Below are positions 49,758 through 59,229 of a stretch of 64,000 bases of DNA, piece by piece (position 1 is the first letter of the stretch; each line of letters begins with the position of its first letter). The notes under the pieces were generated by a model. It did no database searches. It was not told the DNA's origin and saw nothing but the letters and a program-made list of their open reading frames with translations. Origin of the DNA: Shinella zoogloeoides (lineage in GTDB: Bacteria; Pseudomonadota; Alphaproteobacteria; Rhizobiales; Rhizobiaceae). The stretch spans positions 186,001-250,000 of the forward strand of contig NZ_QNUJ01000009.1 of NCBI RefSeq assembly GCF_003574625.1, written 5' to 3'. Made by a program: the position numbers and the translations under genes.

Positions 49758-51101
49758 ATGACCGGCGTGGTGGCCAGCGAGGCGGCAGTGGAGATCGAGA
49801 AGCTTCTCGGTCTCCATCCCAAGGGGTTCGATCTTTCGCTGGACCGCATCACGCGGCTGCTCGCCGCGCTCGGTAATCCGCACCTGAAACTGCCGCCGGT
49901 CATCCATGTGGCCGGCACCAACGGCAAGGGCTCGGTCACGGCCTTCTGCCGTTCGATCCTGGAGGCCGAGGGCCTTTCCGTCCACGTCCACACCTCGCCC
50001 CATCTCGTCAACTGGCACGAGCGCTATCGCCTCGGCGTCAAGGGCGGGCGTGGCCGCTTCGTCGAAGACGCCGTCCTTGCCGATGCGGTGCGCCGCGTCG
50101 CAGAGGCCAATGGCGGCGAGAAGATCACCGTCTTCGAAATCCTGACGGCCGTCACCTTCCTGCTGTTTTCCGAGCACCCGGCGGACGTCGCGATCATCGA
50201 GGTCGGCCTCGGCGGCCGCTTCGACGCGACCAATGTCATTCAGCATCCCGCCGTCTCGGTCATCATGCCGATCTCGCTCGATCACCAGGCCTATCTCGGC
50301 GATCGCGTCGAGCTGATCGCGGCCGAAAAGGCTGGCATCATGAAGCGCGGGGCGCCCGTCGTCATCGGCTTCCAGAGCGAAGAGGCGGCCCGCGACGTGC
50401 TGATCGAGACCGCCGAGCGGCTCGGCTGCCCCTATGCCGTCTACGGCCAGGATTTCATGGCGCATGAGGAATATGGCCGCCTCGTCTACCAGGACGAGTT
50501 CGGCCTTGCCGACCTGCCGTTGCCGCGCCTGCCGGGCCGCCACCAATATGCCAATGCCGCCGCCGCCATCCGCGCCGTCAAGGCGGCGGGCCTTGCGGTT
50601 TCGGAACATGCCATGGAAATCGGCCTTGCCCGCGTCGAATGGCCGGGCCGGCTGCAGCGGCTGCCGGATGGCGCGCTGCTTCGGCTTGCCCCGCGTGGCA
50701 GCGAGATCTGGGTCGACGGCGGCCACAATCCGGGCGCCGGCCAGGTGATTTCCGAGACCATGGCGAATTTCGAGGAGCGCGAGGCGCGCCCGCTCTTCCT
50801 CGTCACCGGCATGATCAACACCAAGGACCCGGTCGGTTATTTCGAACCCTTCGGCGGCCTTGCCGAGCGTGTCTTCACGGTGCCGATTCGCGGCTCCGAT
50901 GCCGGTCTCGACCCGGTCTCGCTCGCCGATGACGCCGCCCGCGCCGGCCTCGACGCTGCGCCGCTCTCGACGGTCGCAGAGGCGCTCGCCGAAATCGCCC
51001 GCATCACCGCTGAGGACTCCGTCCCCCCGCGCATCCTCATCGGCGGCTCGCTCTATCTCGTCGGCGATGTCCTCGCCGACAACGGCACGCCGCCGGCCTG
51101 A
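49758..51101 (+). CDS. folC: Bifunctional folylpolyglutamate synthase / dihydrofolate synthase
   Basis: Adds glutamate to dihydropteroate and to folates. The 447-residue Mur-ligase-like enzyme has the ATP loop GTNGKGS at 53-59, the family HVHTSPHLVNWHERYR, EVGLGGRFDATN, and ISLDHQAYLGD with the metal-binding His. The C-terminal domain has VDGGHNPGAG. It is the last gene of trpF-trpB-trpA-accD-folC, an order common in alphaproteobacteria. Confidence 0.94.
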   Translation: MTGVVASEAAVEIEKLLGLHPKGFDLSLDRITRLLAALGNPHLKLPPVIHVAGTNGKGSVTAFCRSILEAEGLSVHVHTSPHLVNWHERYRLGVKGGRGRFVEDAVLADAVRRVAEANGGEKITVFEILTAVTFLLFSEHPADVAIIEVGLGGRFDATNVIQHPAVSVIMPISLDHQAYLGDRVELIAAEKAGIMKRGAPVVIGFQSEEAARDVLIETAERLGCPYAVYGQDFMAHEEYGRLVYQDEFGLADLPLPRLPGRHQYANAAAAIRAVKAAGLAVSEHAMEIGLARVEWPGRLQRLPDGALLRLAPRGSEIWVDGGHNPGAGQVISETMANFEEREARPLFLVTGMINTKDPVGYFEPFGGLAERVFTVPIRGSDAGLDPVSLADDAARAGLDAAPLSTVAEALAEIARITAEDSVPPRILIGGSLYLVGDVLADNGTPPA

Positions 51102-51124
51102 ACACGGAAAGCCCATTTCTGCTC

Positions 51125-51216
51125 GTTATCCTCGGCCTCATGCTGAGAATCTGCCAACGCATCGGAAAATCGAGACGTCGCAGATGCTCGGGACAGGCCC
51201 GAGCATGGCGGAGGAG
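51125..51216. repeat. Dispersed palindromic intergenic repeat, copy C (degenerate)
   Basis: Contains the hairpin ATGCTCGGG/CCCGAGCAT with a short loop, followed by GGCGGAGG, the same design as the copies near 7.45 and 37.1 kb. The left half (TTATCCTCGG...) is decayed. It lies between convergent folC and trxA. Confidence 0.6.
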
Positions 51217-51217
51217 A

Positions 51218-51230
51218 GGGGGGGGGGGGG
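51218..51230. repeat. Poly-G tract (13 G)
   Basis: Thirteen consecutive G bases, immediately after the repeat copy, in the folC/trxA intergenic space. No other homopolymer of this length is seen in the window. Confidence 0.9.
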
Positions 51231-51252
51231 CGGATTTGTTGAACGCCGCAAA

Positions 51253-51277
51253 AAAGCCCGGCACGAAGGCCGGGCTT
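51253..51277 (-). terminator. Terminator of trxA
   Basis: AAGCCCGGC and GCCGGGCTT form a perfect 9-bp stem with a 6-base loop; on the minus strand it is followed by TTTTT. It lies just past the trxA stop. Confidence 0.85.
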
Positions 51278-51300
51278 GATCTTGTCCAATCGCGGTCCGT

Positions 51301-51621
51301 TCAGGCGGCGCTGGAAATCCACGAGGAGAGGGCCGTCTTCGGCGCGGCGCCGACCTTGATGTCGGCGACTTCACCGCCCTTGAACAGGGCGAGCGTCGGA
51401 ATGGAGCGCACGCCGTACTGGGCGGCGAGTTCCGGGTTCTCGTCGATGTTCAGCTTGGCGACCTTCACCTTGCCGGCCAGCTCCGAGGAGATTTCCTCGA
51501 GCGCGGGCGCGATCATCTTGCAGGGGCCGCACCATTCGGCCCAGAAATCGACGACGACCGGCTCTGCGGAATTGAGGACTTCGGCCTGGAAATTGGACTG
51601 GTCGACTTTGACGGTAGCCAT
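51301..51621 (-). CDS. trxA: Thioredoxin 1
   Basis: The small cytosolic dithiol reductase. The 106-residue product has the active site WCGPC with C31 and C34, the buried DFWAEW aspartate, and cis-proline in SIPTL. AAGGAGA lies 5 bases before the ATG, a strong site. It is 96 bases downstream of addA on the same strand, so it may be read both from its own promoter and from the add operon. Confidence 0.96.
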   Translation of the reverse strand: MATVKVDQSNFQAEVLNSAEPVVVDFWAEWCGPCKMIAPALEEISSELAGKVKVAKLNIDENPELAAQYGVRSIPTLALFKGGEVADIKVGAAPKTALSSWISSAA

Positions 51622-51717
51622 GAGGCTCTCCTTGAATGGTGATCGTTGCATAAGATGTGATGCTGCCTGCCGCCGGTTTCAAGGCCGGCCGGGCGGCGGA
51701 TCGTCCTTTCCGGTATC

Positions 51718-54700
51718 TCACTTCGAGGCAAGTTCGGCAAGGCTCGCCTCCATGCGGGCGGCATCCAGCCAATAGGTTTTTGCCGCTTCCGTATAGATCA
51801 GCCCGCAGCGGATTTCCCGTCCGGGATAGAGCGGGGCAAGGATCGCGCGGTAGATCGCAAGCTGCGCCCGGTGCTCGAACGGAACCTCGTCCGCCGAGCC
51901 CGGCGGCACGCGGTTCGTCTTGAAATCGACGATCTCGACCGCGCTTTCCGTCACCGCCATGCGGTCGATGCGCCCCGAAACGGCATAGTCCCGGCCGCCG
52001 AGCGCCAGCGTGCCCATGATCGACACTTCCGCCCGCGCTGCGGGCGAAAAGATCGCGGCAAGGCTTTCGTCATCGATGACGGCCAGCGCCGCCGCGATGA
52101 GCGAGGCCCGCGCGCTTTCCGGCCAGTTTGCCGCCGCCCGTTCCAGATAGCGCCGCGCCGCCGCCGCGCGCTCCATAGGTTCGAAGGCGGGCAGGACTTG
52201 CAGGAAGCGGTGCAGGATGCGCCCGCGCTCCAGCGCGAGCCCGGCCCCCTGAGCGCCGCCCTTCCGGCCGAACAGCGCCGAGGGCACCAGAAGGTCCGCC
52301 TTGTCCGTCTCGATCACCGCCGCCGCGCCGGAAGGGCTGAGCGGCCGCGGCAGGGATTTCTGCGGCGGCAGGGGACGTCCCAGCGCCTCCGGCAACGCTG
52401 CCTGCGGCTTCTGCTCGGCCGCCGCCGCGATGACCTCGCCGACCGCCGCCGCCCCGGCTTCTCGCCAGGCGAGGCCCTGCCAGCTTTCGCTCGCGGTCGC
52501 GAAGTTGGTCTCCACGCAGCGCGCGTCATCGGCGGAAAGCGCGGCCGCGATCATCGGGTGCCAGGTATCCTTGTTCTCCTGCCGGCCGCGATAGCCGCAG
52601 ACGACGAGCCGGTCGGCCGCGCGCGTCATCGCGACGTAGAGAAGCCGGCGATATTCCTCCTCCGCCCCCGCCTTGATCCGCTCGGCATCCGCCTCGGTCA
52701 TGGCGTTGCCGAGGTCCTTCAGCGGCAGCCAGGCCGGCAGGCCGCCGGCAAGGCTTGGTGCTGCAAGGAAGCGTAGCTGCGGCATGTGGCTGTGGCTGAA
52801 GGCCTTCGCCCCGCCGTCGACGAGGAAGACGACCGGCGCCTCCAGCCCCTTGGCCGCATGCACGGTCATGATACGGATCTCGCCGCGCGCCTTGTCCTGC
52901 TCGCGTTTGACGGTCGGCGCCTCCAGCTCCAGCGTCGAGACGAAGGCCTGCAGGCCCGGCAGGCCGTTATCCTCCTGCTCCAGCGCGAAGGTCAGGAATT
53001 CGTCGATGATCTCGCCCGCCTCCGCCCCGAGTCGGGCGAGGAAGGCCCGTCGCCCGCCGCCTGCGCCGAGGATGCGGGCATAGAAATCGTGCACGGACTG
53101 GCCGCGCGCATCGCGGATGGTGCCCTCAAGCCGGCGAACGAGCGCCGCCAGCCTCTCATCCGTCTCCGCCACGTCGCGAAGCCGCGCCCAGAGCGTCTGC
53201 TTCCCGCCGCGCCGGGCGGCAAGCTCGAACAGGGTCTCCTCGTCGAGCCCGAACAGCGGGCTCTTCAAGAGCGCCGCCAGCGAAAGATCGTCCTCCGGCA
53301 GCACGGCGAAGCGGCCGAGCGCCATCAGGTCCTGCACGGCGATATGCTTCGTCAGCACCAGCCGGTCCGCGCCGGCGACAGGCAGGTTGTGCCGCTGCTT
53401 GAGCGTGCGCGTCAGCGCGTTGACGAAGGCGTCGCGCTTGCGCACCAGCACGATCACGTCGCCGGCCTCCATCGGCCGCACCTTGCCCTTTTCCGTCACC
53501 GTCTCGCGGCCGATCCAACCGGCCAGCGTATCGGCGATGCGCCGGGCGAGCACGTTGATCGGCGCTTCCTCGGCGACGGCGTCGAAGGGCGCCGTCCAGT
53601 CCTCCTCGTCGAGCCCCGGCGGCGCGGCGATCACCTCCCAGATATCGACCGCCCCCGGCTCGCGCCCACGATTGGAGGCATGCACGATCTCGCCGCCGTC
53701 CGGCGTCAGCCCGCGCGCATTGGCGGGGTCGAGAAACACCCGGTCGACGGCCGAAAGCACGTCCCGCGTCGAGCGGAAGGAAAGCAGCAGCCGGATCGGG
53801 CTGAACGCCGCCTCCGCAACCTGCGTGCGGCGGGAGACCTCGCGCCCCTCCTCGGCGAACCGTTCCGGCCGCGCCCCCTGGAAGGAATAGATCGACTGCT
53901 TCTCGTCCCCCACGGCGAAGATCGTGCGCCCGGCGATCCGCGCCGTTTCGCCGGCGAAGAAATCGTCCGTCAGCGCCTTCACGATCAGCCATTGCCGCGG
54001 GCTGGTATCCTGCGCCTCGTCGACGAGGATATGGTCGATGCCCTGGTCGAGCTTGTAATGCACCCAGGCGCTCACCCGCTCGCGCGTCAGAAGCGCTGCG
54101 GTGCGGTCGATCAGGTCGTCGAAATCGAGCAGGCTGCGTGCGCGCTTCAGGTCCTCGTAGTCGCCGATCAGCCGCTCGGCGATGACGAGCGCGGCAAGCG
54201 TCGCCTCGTACATGCGCAAACGCCGCAGCCGGTCGTCGCAGACGATCACATGGGCCTGCGCGGCCTGCAGCGCCGCTTCGAGATGCGGCGCGCTGTCCTT
54301 TACCTTCTTGGAGAAGAACGAGCGCTCCAGGCTGCGCGGCGTGCCGGTGCCGGTGAAGAAGAGGTCGTGCAGCGTTGAGCGCCGCGCCTCGGCATCCGTC
54401 AGCCGTGCGACGCCGCGCAGCCCGGCGGCGGTTGCCTTCACCGTCTCACTGCCGAGCGCTTCGGCAGCGGCGAGATAGCTCTCCAGCGTCGCGCCCTGCA
54501 AGCCGTCGAGCGGCCAGAAGGCGGCAAGGATGTCCTCCGCTGTCTCGTCCGGCGCCAGCCCGATTTCCCGGCGAAGCGCCACCTCCGCACCGCCCGCCTT
54601 CTCGGCGGCTTCGAGGAATTCGCGGATCGGCCCACGGCTTGCGACGATGTCGGAGATCAGCTTTTCCAGCCCCGTATCGTCGGCGATGTCGAGCACGGTG

Positions 54701-55275
54701 GCGAAGGCGGCGGCGAGCGCCCGGTCGTCCTCGCTCGCCGTCGCGGTCAGCAGCGTGCGCCGGGCATCCGCCAGGAGCACGGCCGCCGCCCGGTCGTCGA
54801 GCACGGAAAAATGTCCGGCGACATTGGCTTCCAGCGGGAACTGGTGCAGCAGCGCCTCGCAGAAGGCGTGGATGGTCTGGATCTTCAACCCGCCCGGCGT
54901 TTCGAGCGCGCGGGCGAAGAGCCGCCGCGCCTCGGCGAGCTTGAAGAGGTCCGGCCGCTCGCCCTCGATGGCCGCCACCCGGTCGGAGAGCGCCTCGTCG
55001 GAAAGCGTCGCCCATTCCGCCAGCCGCTCGAAGACGCGGTTCGACATTTCCGAGGCCGCAGCCTTGGTATAGGTCAGGCAAAGAATGGCCGATGGCCGGC
55101 AGCCGGCGAGCAGCAGGCGGATGACGCGCTGCGTCAGCACATGCGTCTTGCCGGAGCCGGCATTGGCCGAGACCCAGGCCGAGCGGCGCGGATCAGAGGC
55201 GATCGCCTGTTTCCGCGTCGTCCAGTCCAGCCAGGCGGCGGGTTCGGTGGAGACGGGCCGGTCTTCCTCAAGCAT
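51718..55275 (-). CDS. addA: Double-strand break repair helicase-nuclease AddA
   Basis: The UvrD-like helicase and nuclease subunit of AddAB, which resects broken ends for RecA. The 1185-residue protein has Walker A NAGSGKT at 38-44, Walker B ILVDEAQDTSPRQW, TVHAAKGLEAPVV (motif V), YVAMTRAADRL (motif VI) and a C-terminal RecB-type nuclease with VEIVDFKTNR. The start is set at the ATG of MLEEDRPV, preceded by GGGGAGG; the longer open frame overlaps addB. It overlaps the addB end by 8 bases. Confidence 0.95.
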   Translation of the reverse strand: MLEEDRPVSTEPAAWLDWTTRKQAIASDPRRSAWVSANAGSGKTHVLTQRVIRLLLAGCRPSAILCLTYTKAAASEMSNRVFERLAEWATLSDEALSDRVAAIEGERPDLFKLAEARRLFARALETPGGLKIQTIHAFCEALLHQFPLEANVAGHFSVLDDRAAAVLLADARRTLLTATASEDDRALAAAFATVLDIADDTGLEKLISDIVASRGPIREFLEAAEKAGGAEVALRREIGLAPDETAEDILAAFWPLDGLQGATLESYLAAAEALGSETVKATAAGLRGVARLTDAEARRSTLHDLFFTGTGTPRSLERSFFSKKVKDSAPHLEAALQAAQAHVIVCDDRLRRLRMYEATLAALVIAERLIGDYEDLKRARSLLDFDDLIDRTAALLTRERVSAWVHYKLDQGIDHILVDEAQDTSPRQWLIVKALTDDFFAGETARIAGRTIFAVGDEKQSIYSFQGARPERFAEEGREVSRRTQVAEAAFSPIRLLLSFRSTRDVLSAVDRVFLDPANARGLTPDGGEIVHASNRGREPGAVDIWEVIAAPPGLDEEDWTAPFDAVAEEAPINVLARRIADTLAGWIGRETVTEKGKVRPMEAGDVIVLVRKRDAFVNALTRTLKQRHNLPVAGADRLVLTKHIAVQDLMALGRFAVLPEDDLSLAALLKSPLFGLDEETLFELAARRGGKQTLWARLRDVAETDERLAALVRRLEGTIRDARGQSVHDFYARILGAGGGRRAFLARLGAEAGEIIDEFLTFALEQEDNGLPGLQAFVSTLELEAPTVKREQDKARGEIRIMTVHAAKGLEAPVVFLVDGGAKAFSHSHMPQLRFLAAPSLAGGLPAWLPLKDLGNAMTEADAERIKAGAEEEYRRLLYVAMTRAADRLVVCGYRGRQENKDTWHPMIAAALSADDARCVETNFATASESWQGLAWREAGAAAVGEVIAAAAEQKPQAALPEALGRPLPPQKSLPRPLSPSGAAAVIETDKADLLVPSALFGRKGGAQGAGLALERGRILHRFLQVLPAFEPMERAAAARRYLERAAANWPESARASLIAAALAVIDDESLAAIFSPAARAEVSIMGTLALGGRDYAVSGRIDRMAVTESAVEIVDFKTNRVPPGSADEVPFEHRAQLAIYRAILAPLYPGREIRCGLIYTEAAKTYWLDAARMEASLAELASK

Positions 55276-58200
55276 CCTCGCCCTCCCCGCTGTTTTCGGC
55301 GGACGACCATTCGGCGACGCGCGCCAGATGGTCGTATTCCCCGCCATAGTCCCGTTCCTGCTCGGGGATCAGCCGCGAGGCGAAGCCGTAGCGCCCCGCG
55401 ATCAGCCCCGTCAGCAGCTTCTCCAGCTCCGTCAGCGCTTCCTCGGCAAGGTCGGCCGCCGATTTCGGCGTCGCATTGGCGGATTTCGCATGCTCGTTGT
55501 TGACCTGCTCTTCCTTGAACCGTTCGCCGGGTTTGAGGCGGACATAAAGAAGGTTCGCCGGCTCGCGGATGCCGGGGCCACGAAACGCCCCGCGCTTGAT
55601 CGCCGCCGCCTCAAGCGCGAGCTGCGGGTCGAGCAGCGCGCGCGCCACCTTCAGGGAAGGCGTGCTGCCGGTCTTGTAGTCGAGAAGATCGGCGCTGCCG
55701 TCCGGCAGGATATCGATGCGGTCGGCAATGCCGGTGAGCCGGACGCCGCTCAGCGCGAGGTCGAGCGAGGCCGGCACTTCCGTCAGGCTTTCCCGCACGC
55801 TGTCTGCCCGCTTCAAGTGCCAGTCCACGAAGGCGCGGGCGACGGCGGCAAAGCGCGGTCGCCAGACGGCGTCGATATGCGGCGGCAGGGCGACCGCGTC
55901 GAACTCCTCCTTGAGAATCCGGCTTATCAGTGAAAGCGGCTCGCCGGTCGTCTCCTCCCGCACGAAACGGTCGACGATGCGGTGATAGAGCGAGCCGCGT
56001 TCGGCCGGACCGGGATCGAGATTGAAGGGCGCGATGGGATCGAGCCGGAGGATATGCTGGGCATAGATCGCGTATGGGTCGCGCCGCAGCCGGCCGATCT
56101 GGCTGAAGGAATATTTCTTCGGCTGCAACTCCGCCGGCGGCCGTGGCGCCGGGCGCGGGGCATTCGGCACCGGCGCGCTCCTGTCCACCGCATTCGCCCA
56201 GTCGATGAAGCTTCTGCCGCGCGCGCGCAGGTCGCCGGCCAGGGCGGGGCCGCCGACGGCGAGCAGCCGTTGCAGCCAGCGCGAGGCGACGGTGGGGGCG
56301 GTGCCGTTGCGCAGCGCCCGCGTCAGGATGAGTTTCGGTGCGCCGGCGGCCATTTGCAGGTCGTGGCCGAGCTGGCCGATGCGCCGCTCCGGCGGCTCCA
56401 GTCCGATCTCCACCTTCATGATGCGGGAGAGGAAGGCGTCGTTCGCCGCCTGTCCCGGCCAGGTGCCCTCGTTGAGCCCGCCGATCACCACGGTATCGAC
56501 GCTTTGCAGGCGCGATTCGAGCGCACCGAAGATGAACACGCGCGGATGGCGCATGGAGCGCGGCTTGACGCTCTCGCTCGTCGCCAGCGCCTCGATGATA
56601 TCGCACCATTGCGGCCCGTCGGCCTCGATCTGCCCGTCCGTCTCGATGACGCTTTTCAGGAGGTTCGCAAGGCTGTCGCCGGCCTCGCCGGACCAGAGCG
56701 CGGCAAGGTCGCCGCGCGCGTCCGCCACCACCGCCTCCAGCGCCCGCCCGGTCCGCTCCGCCCAGTCGGAGAGCGGCAGCTTCGAAGAGAAGCGCCGCCC
56801 GGTCCGGCTTTGCTGTACGAGGAGGCCGGTCAGCGGCTCGGCGGCTTCGGCGATCCGGCGCGCGAGGTCACGAGCCAGCGGAAGGGCTTCCGCCGGCAGC
56901 GCCGTGCGCCAGAAGGGTGGGTGCCGATCCTCCGCCTGCTGCTTCATCGCGGCTTCCAGCAGCGGCTCCAGCGTGGAAATGTCGATCTCCGCCGTGCCGC
57001 CGCGCAGCGCCGTCAGCTCCAGCGCGGTCACGGCCGCGCGCATCTCGGTCTCGGCAAGGCCGAAGCGGGCGAGGGGATGTTTCAGCAGGGCGACGAGCGG
57101 CACCGGATCGCCGGGCCTTAGCGCCGCCTCCGTGAGGAGGCGCAGCAGCGTTCCCTGCGGCGTGGAGAGCAGCGGCGTGCCGGCCGAATCGTCCGCCTCG
57201 ATGCCGAAGCGGGCGAGTTCCGCAGCGACGCGCCGGCCGAGCTTGCGGTCCGGCGTGATCAGCGCCGCCTGCGCGTCCTCGCTATCCTCCAGCGCGAGCC
57301 GCAGCGCGATGGCGATGGCCAGCGCCTCCTCGCGTTCGTTCGCAGCTTCCACGAGCGACACGTCGCGGAACGCTTGCGCCATCCGGCCGGCATCGAGCGT
57401 GCCGCGGGCCTCGCCCCAGCCGGCCGTCGCCTGCGTCGGCAGGAAGGCGCTGGAGAGGATCTTCGTGCGGTATTCCAGCGTCTCGGGCGGTGCGCCCAGC
57501 GTTTCCACATCGGCGCGCGTGCAGCCCATGCGGGCGAGCAGCCGGTGGAGGCCGTATTGCGGATGGCTGCGGGAGGCGGCATCCGGCTTCTGCGCGCCGT
57601 CCTGCCGGCCGACCAGCATCCATTCCGTCTCCGACATGAAGCGGTCGAGCCCCGGCAGGATGACGACGCCGTTCGGCAGCTCTGCGACGGCGGCGATCAG
57701 CCCGGCCGTTGCCGGAATGGAGCCCGTCGAACCGGCGATGATGACGGGGCCACTGGGCGGCGAATGGCGATAGCGCTCCGTCTCGGCGTGGAGCGTCGCA
57801 TTGCGCCGCAGGGAGGGCGAGGAGCGGTTCAGCTCCGTCAGCCGCGCCGGCCAGAAATCGCTGGCGATCTTCAGGAATTCGGCGGTGAGCTGCCACCAGA
57901 GCGCATGGTTGGAAGTGTCGAGATTCTCCAGCGCCGACCAGTCGAGCTCCTCCGTCTCCATCGCGTCGATGATCTCGGCGAGGTTGCGGGCAAGCCACAC
58001 GGCATCCGCCGGGCTTGCGGGGGCGACGAGCGGGCTGTCGGCATGGACGGACGTGACGGCGGCCGGCAGCCGGTTGCGCCAGGCGAGGACGAGGCGGGCG
58101 AGTTCGAGAAGCCGCGTCGGGCCGGAAAGCGGCTCGGCCATGTCGAGAAGGGCGGGGGCCACCTCGTCGAAGAAGCCGCTGTCGTCGTCCGTCTCGCCGA

Positions 58201-58444
58201 GCGCCCGGATGGTGGGCAGGATGGCCGAGCGTCCGCCGAAGAGATCGACGAATTCCGAGCGGATGACGCGGGCAGAGCGCCGGGTCGGCACATAGATGGT
58301 GACGTCGGCCAGCGCCAGCGGATCGGCGGGATCGTAGGTGAAGCCGGGAACGAGCCGCCCGTCGACGAGGCTTTGCGCGACCGTCTTCAGGAAGGGCAGG
58401 CTCGCCGGAATCGAATAGATGCGGCCGCCACCGCGCGTCGTCAT
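55268..58444 (-). CDS. addB: Double-strand break repair protein AddB (alphaproteobacterial type)
   Basis: The second helicase/nuclease-fold subunit of AddAB. The 1058-residue product starts MTTRGGGRIYSIPAS and has a C-terminal nuclease domain with LLDYKTGSTP. I see only two cysteines in the whole protein and none near the nuclease motif, so the iron-sulphur cluster of Bacillus AddB is absent. GGAGG stands 5 bases before the ATG. The order addB-addA is normal. Sequence similarity within this family is low, so the call leans on the nuclease motif and on addA next door. Confidence 0.93.
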   Translation of the reverse strand: MTTRGGGRIYSIPASLPFLKTVAQSLVDGRLVPGFTYDPADPLALADVTIYVPTRRSARVIRSEFVDLFGGRSAILPTIRALGETDDDSGFFDEVAPALLDMAEPLSGPTRLLELARLVLAWRNRLPAAVTSVHADSPLVAPASPADAVWLARNLAEIIDAMETEELDWSALENLDTSNHALWWQLTAEFLKIASDFWPARLTELNRSSPSLRRNATLHAETERYRHSPPSGPVIIAGSTGSIPATAGLIAAVAELPNGVVILPGLDRFMSETEWMLVGRQDGAQKPDAASRSHPQYGLHRLLARMGCTRADVETLGAPPETLEYRTKILSSAFLPTQATAGWGEARGTLDAGRMAQAFRDVSLVEAANEREEALAIAIALRLALEDSEDAQAALITPDRKLGRRVAAELARFGIEADDSAGTPLLSTPQGTLLRLLTEAALRPGDPVPLVALLKHPLARFGLAETEMRAAVTALELTALRGGTAEIDISTLEPLLEAAMKQQAEDRHPPFWRTALPAEALPLARDLARRIAEAAEPLTGLLVQQSRTGRRFSSKLPLSDWAERTGRALEAVVADARGDLAALWSGEAGDSLANLLKSVIETDGQIEADGPQWCDIIEALATSESVKPRSMRHPRVFIFGALESRLQSVDTVVIGGLNEGTWPGQAANDAFLSRIMKVEIGLEPPERRIGQLGHDLQMAAGAPKLILTRALRNGTAPTVASRWLQRLLAVGGPALAGDLRARGRSFIDWANAVDRSAPVPNAPRPAPRPPAELQPKKYSFSQIGRLRRDPYAIYAQHILRLDPIAPFNLDPGPAERGSLYHRIVDRFVREETTGEPLSLISRILKEEFDAVALPPHIDAVWRPRFAAVARAFVDWHLKRADSVRESLTEVPASLDLALSGVRLTGIADRIDILPDGSADLLDYKTGSTPSLKVARALLDPQLALEAAAIKRGAFRGPGIREPANLLYVRLKPGERFKEEQVNNEHAKSANATPKSAADLAEEALTELEKLLTGLIAGRYGFASRLIPEQERDYGGEYDHLARVAEWSSAENSGEGEDA

Positions 58445-58481
58445 GATTGCCTCCGGTTAGGAAGACCTGTGGCTGTGGCCC

Positions 58482-59216
58482 TCACGCCGCCGCCTCGCGA
58501 AAGGCGCCGATCACGGCCTCCGCCGCGCCGATGGCCTCGGGCGTGCCGACGGTGATCCAGTGGCCTTCCAGCATGATGCCGCGCAGCCGGCCCGTCTCGA
58601 TGGCGCGGTCGAAATAGATGTTGAGGTTGAAGGCGTCGTCCGGCGCATCGTCGAGCAGCGCCGGCATCAGCGCGAGCGCGCCGGCATAGACGACGGGTGT
58701 GTCGCTGCCTTCCCGGTAGCGGGTGAGGCGGCCTTCCGTATCGAGCGAAAAGTCCTTCTTGCCGTTGTGCCCGGTCGTATCCTCCAGCTTCACGCAGAGC
58801 ATGAGGATGTCCATGGTCTCGGGATCGAAGCTTTCCGCCAACCGCTGGAGATTGGTCTTCTGGCCGGGTTTTTCGCCGATCCAGAAGAGATCGGCGTTCA
58901 TGACGAGCACGGGTTCGCGGCCGAGCAGCTTCAGACCCTTCGCAAGCCCGCCGCCGGAATTCATCAGCCGGTCCGTTTCGTCGGAAAGGACGATCTCCGG
59001 CACCGTCCGACTGGCGAGATGCGCCGTCATCTGTTCGGCGAAATGATGCACGTTGACAACCGCGCGCTTCACGCCCGCTTCGGCCAGCGCATCCAGCCCG
59101 TAGTCGATCATCGGCTTGCCGGCGATCGGCACCAGCGGTTTCGGCATGGTATCGGTGATGGGGCGCAGGCGCGTTCCAAGGCCGGCGGCCAGCACCATGG
59201 CGTCTTCGATCTTCAT
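58482..59216 (-). CDS. murU: Sugar-1-phosphate nucleotidyltransferase, MurU-like
   Basis: A 244-residue NTP-transferase with the signature LAAGLGTRLRPITDTMPKPL from about residue 9 and the metal-binding MNADLFWIG. The length and the GHWITVGTPEAIGAAE end resemble MurU, which makes UDP-MurNAc from MurNAc-1-P in the fosfomycin-bypassing cell-wall recycling route. The gene just upstream encodes an AmgK-like kinase, the enzyme that makes MurNAc-1-P, which strengthens the call. Other hexose-1-phosphate substrates cannot be excluded. It is 13 bases from that gene. Confidence 0.82.
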   Translation of the reverse strand: MKIEDAMVLAAGLGTRLRPITDTMPKPLVPIAGKPMIDYGLDALAEAGVKRAVVNVHHFAEQMTAHLASRTVPEIVLSDETDRLMNSGGGLAKGLKLLGREPVLVMNADLFWIGEKPGQKTNLQRLAESFDPETMDILMLCVKLEDTTGHNGKKDFSLDTEGRLTRYREGSDTPVVYAGALALMPALLDDAPDDAFNLNIYFDRAIETGRLRGIMLEGHWITVGTPEAIGAAEAVIGAFREAAA

Positions 59217-59229
59217 CGGGGCACTCGCG

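Noticed and set aside
52786-54378. A 530-codon open frame on plus, opposite addA
   Set aside because: Antisense to the helicase motifs of addA; composition is that of a shadow frame.
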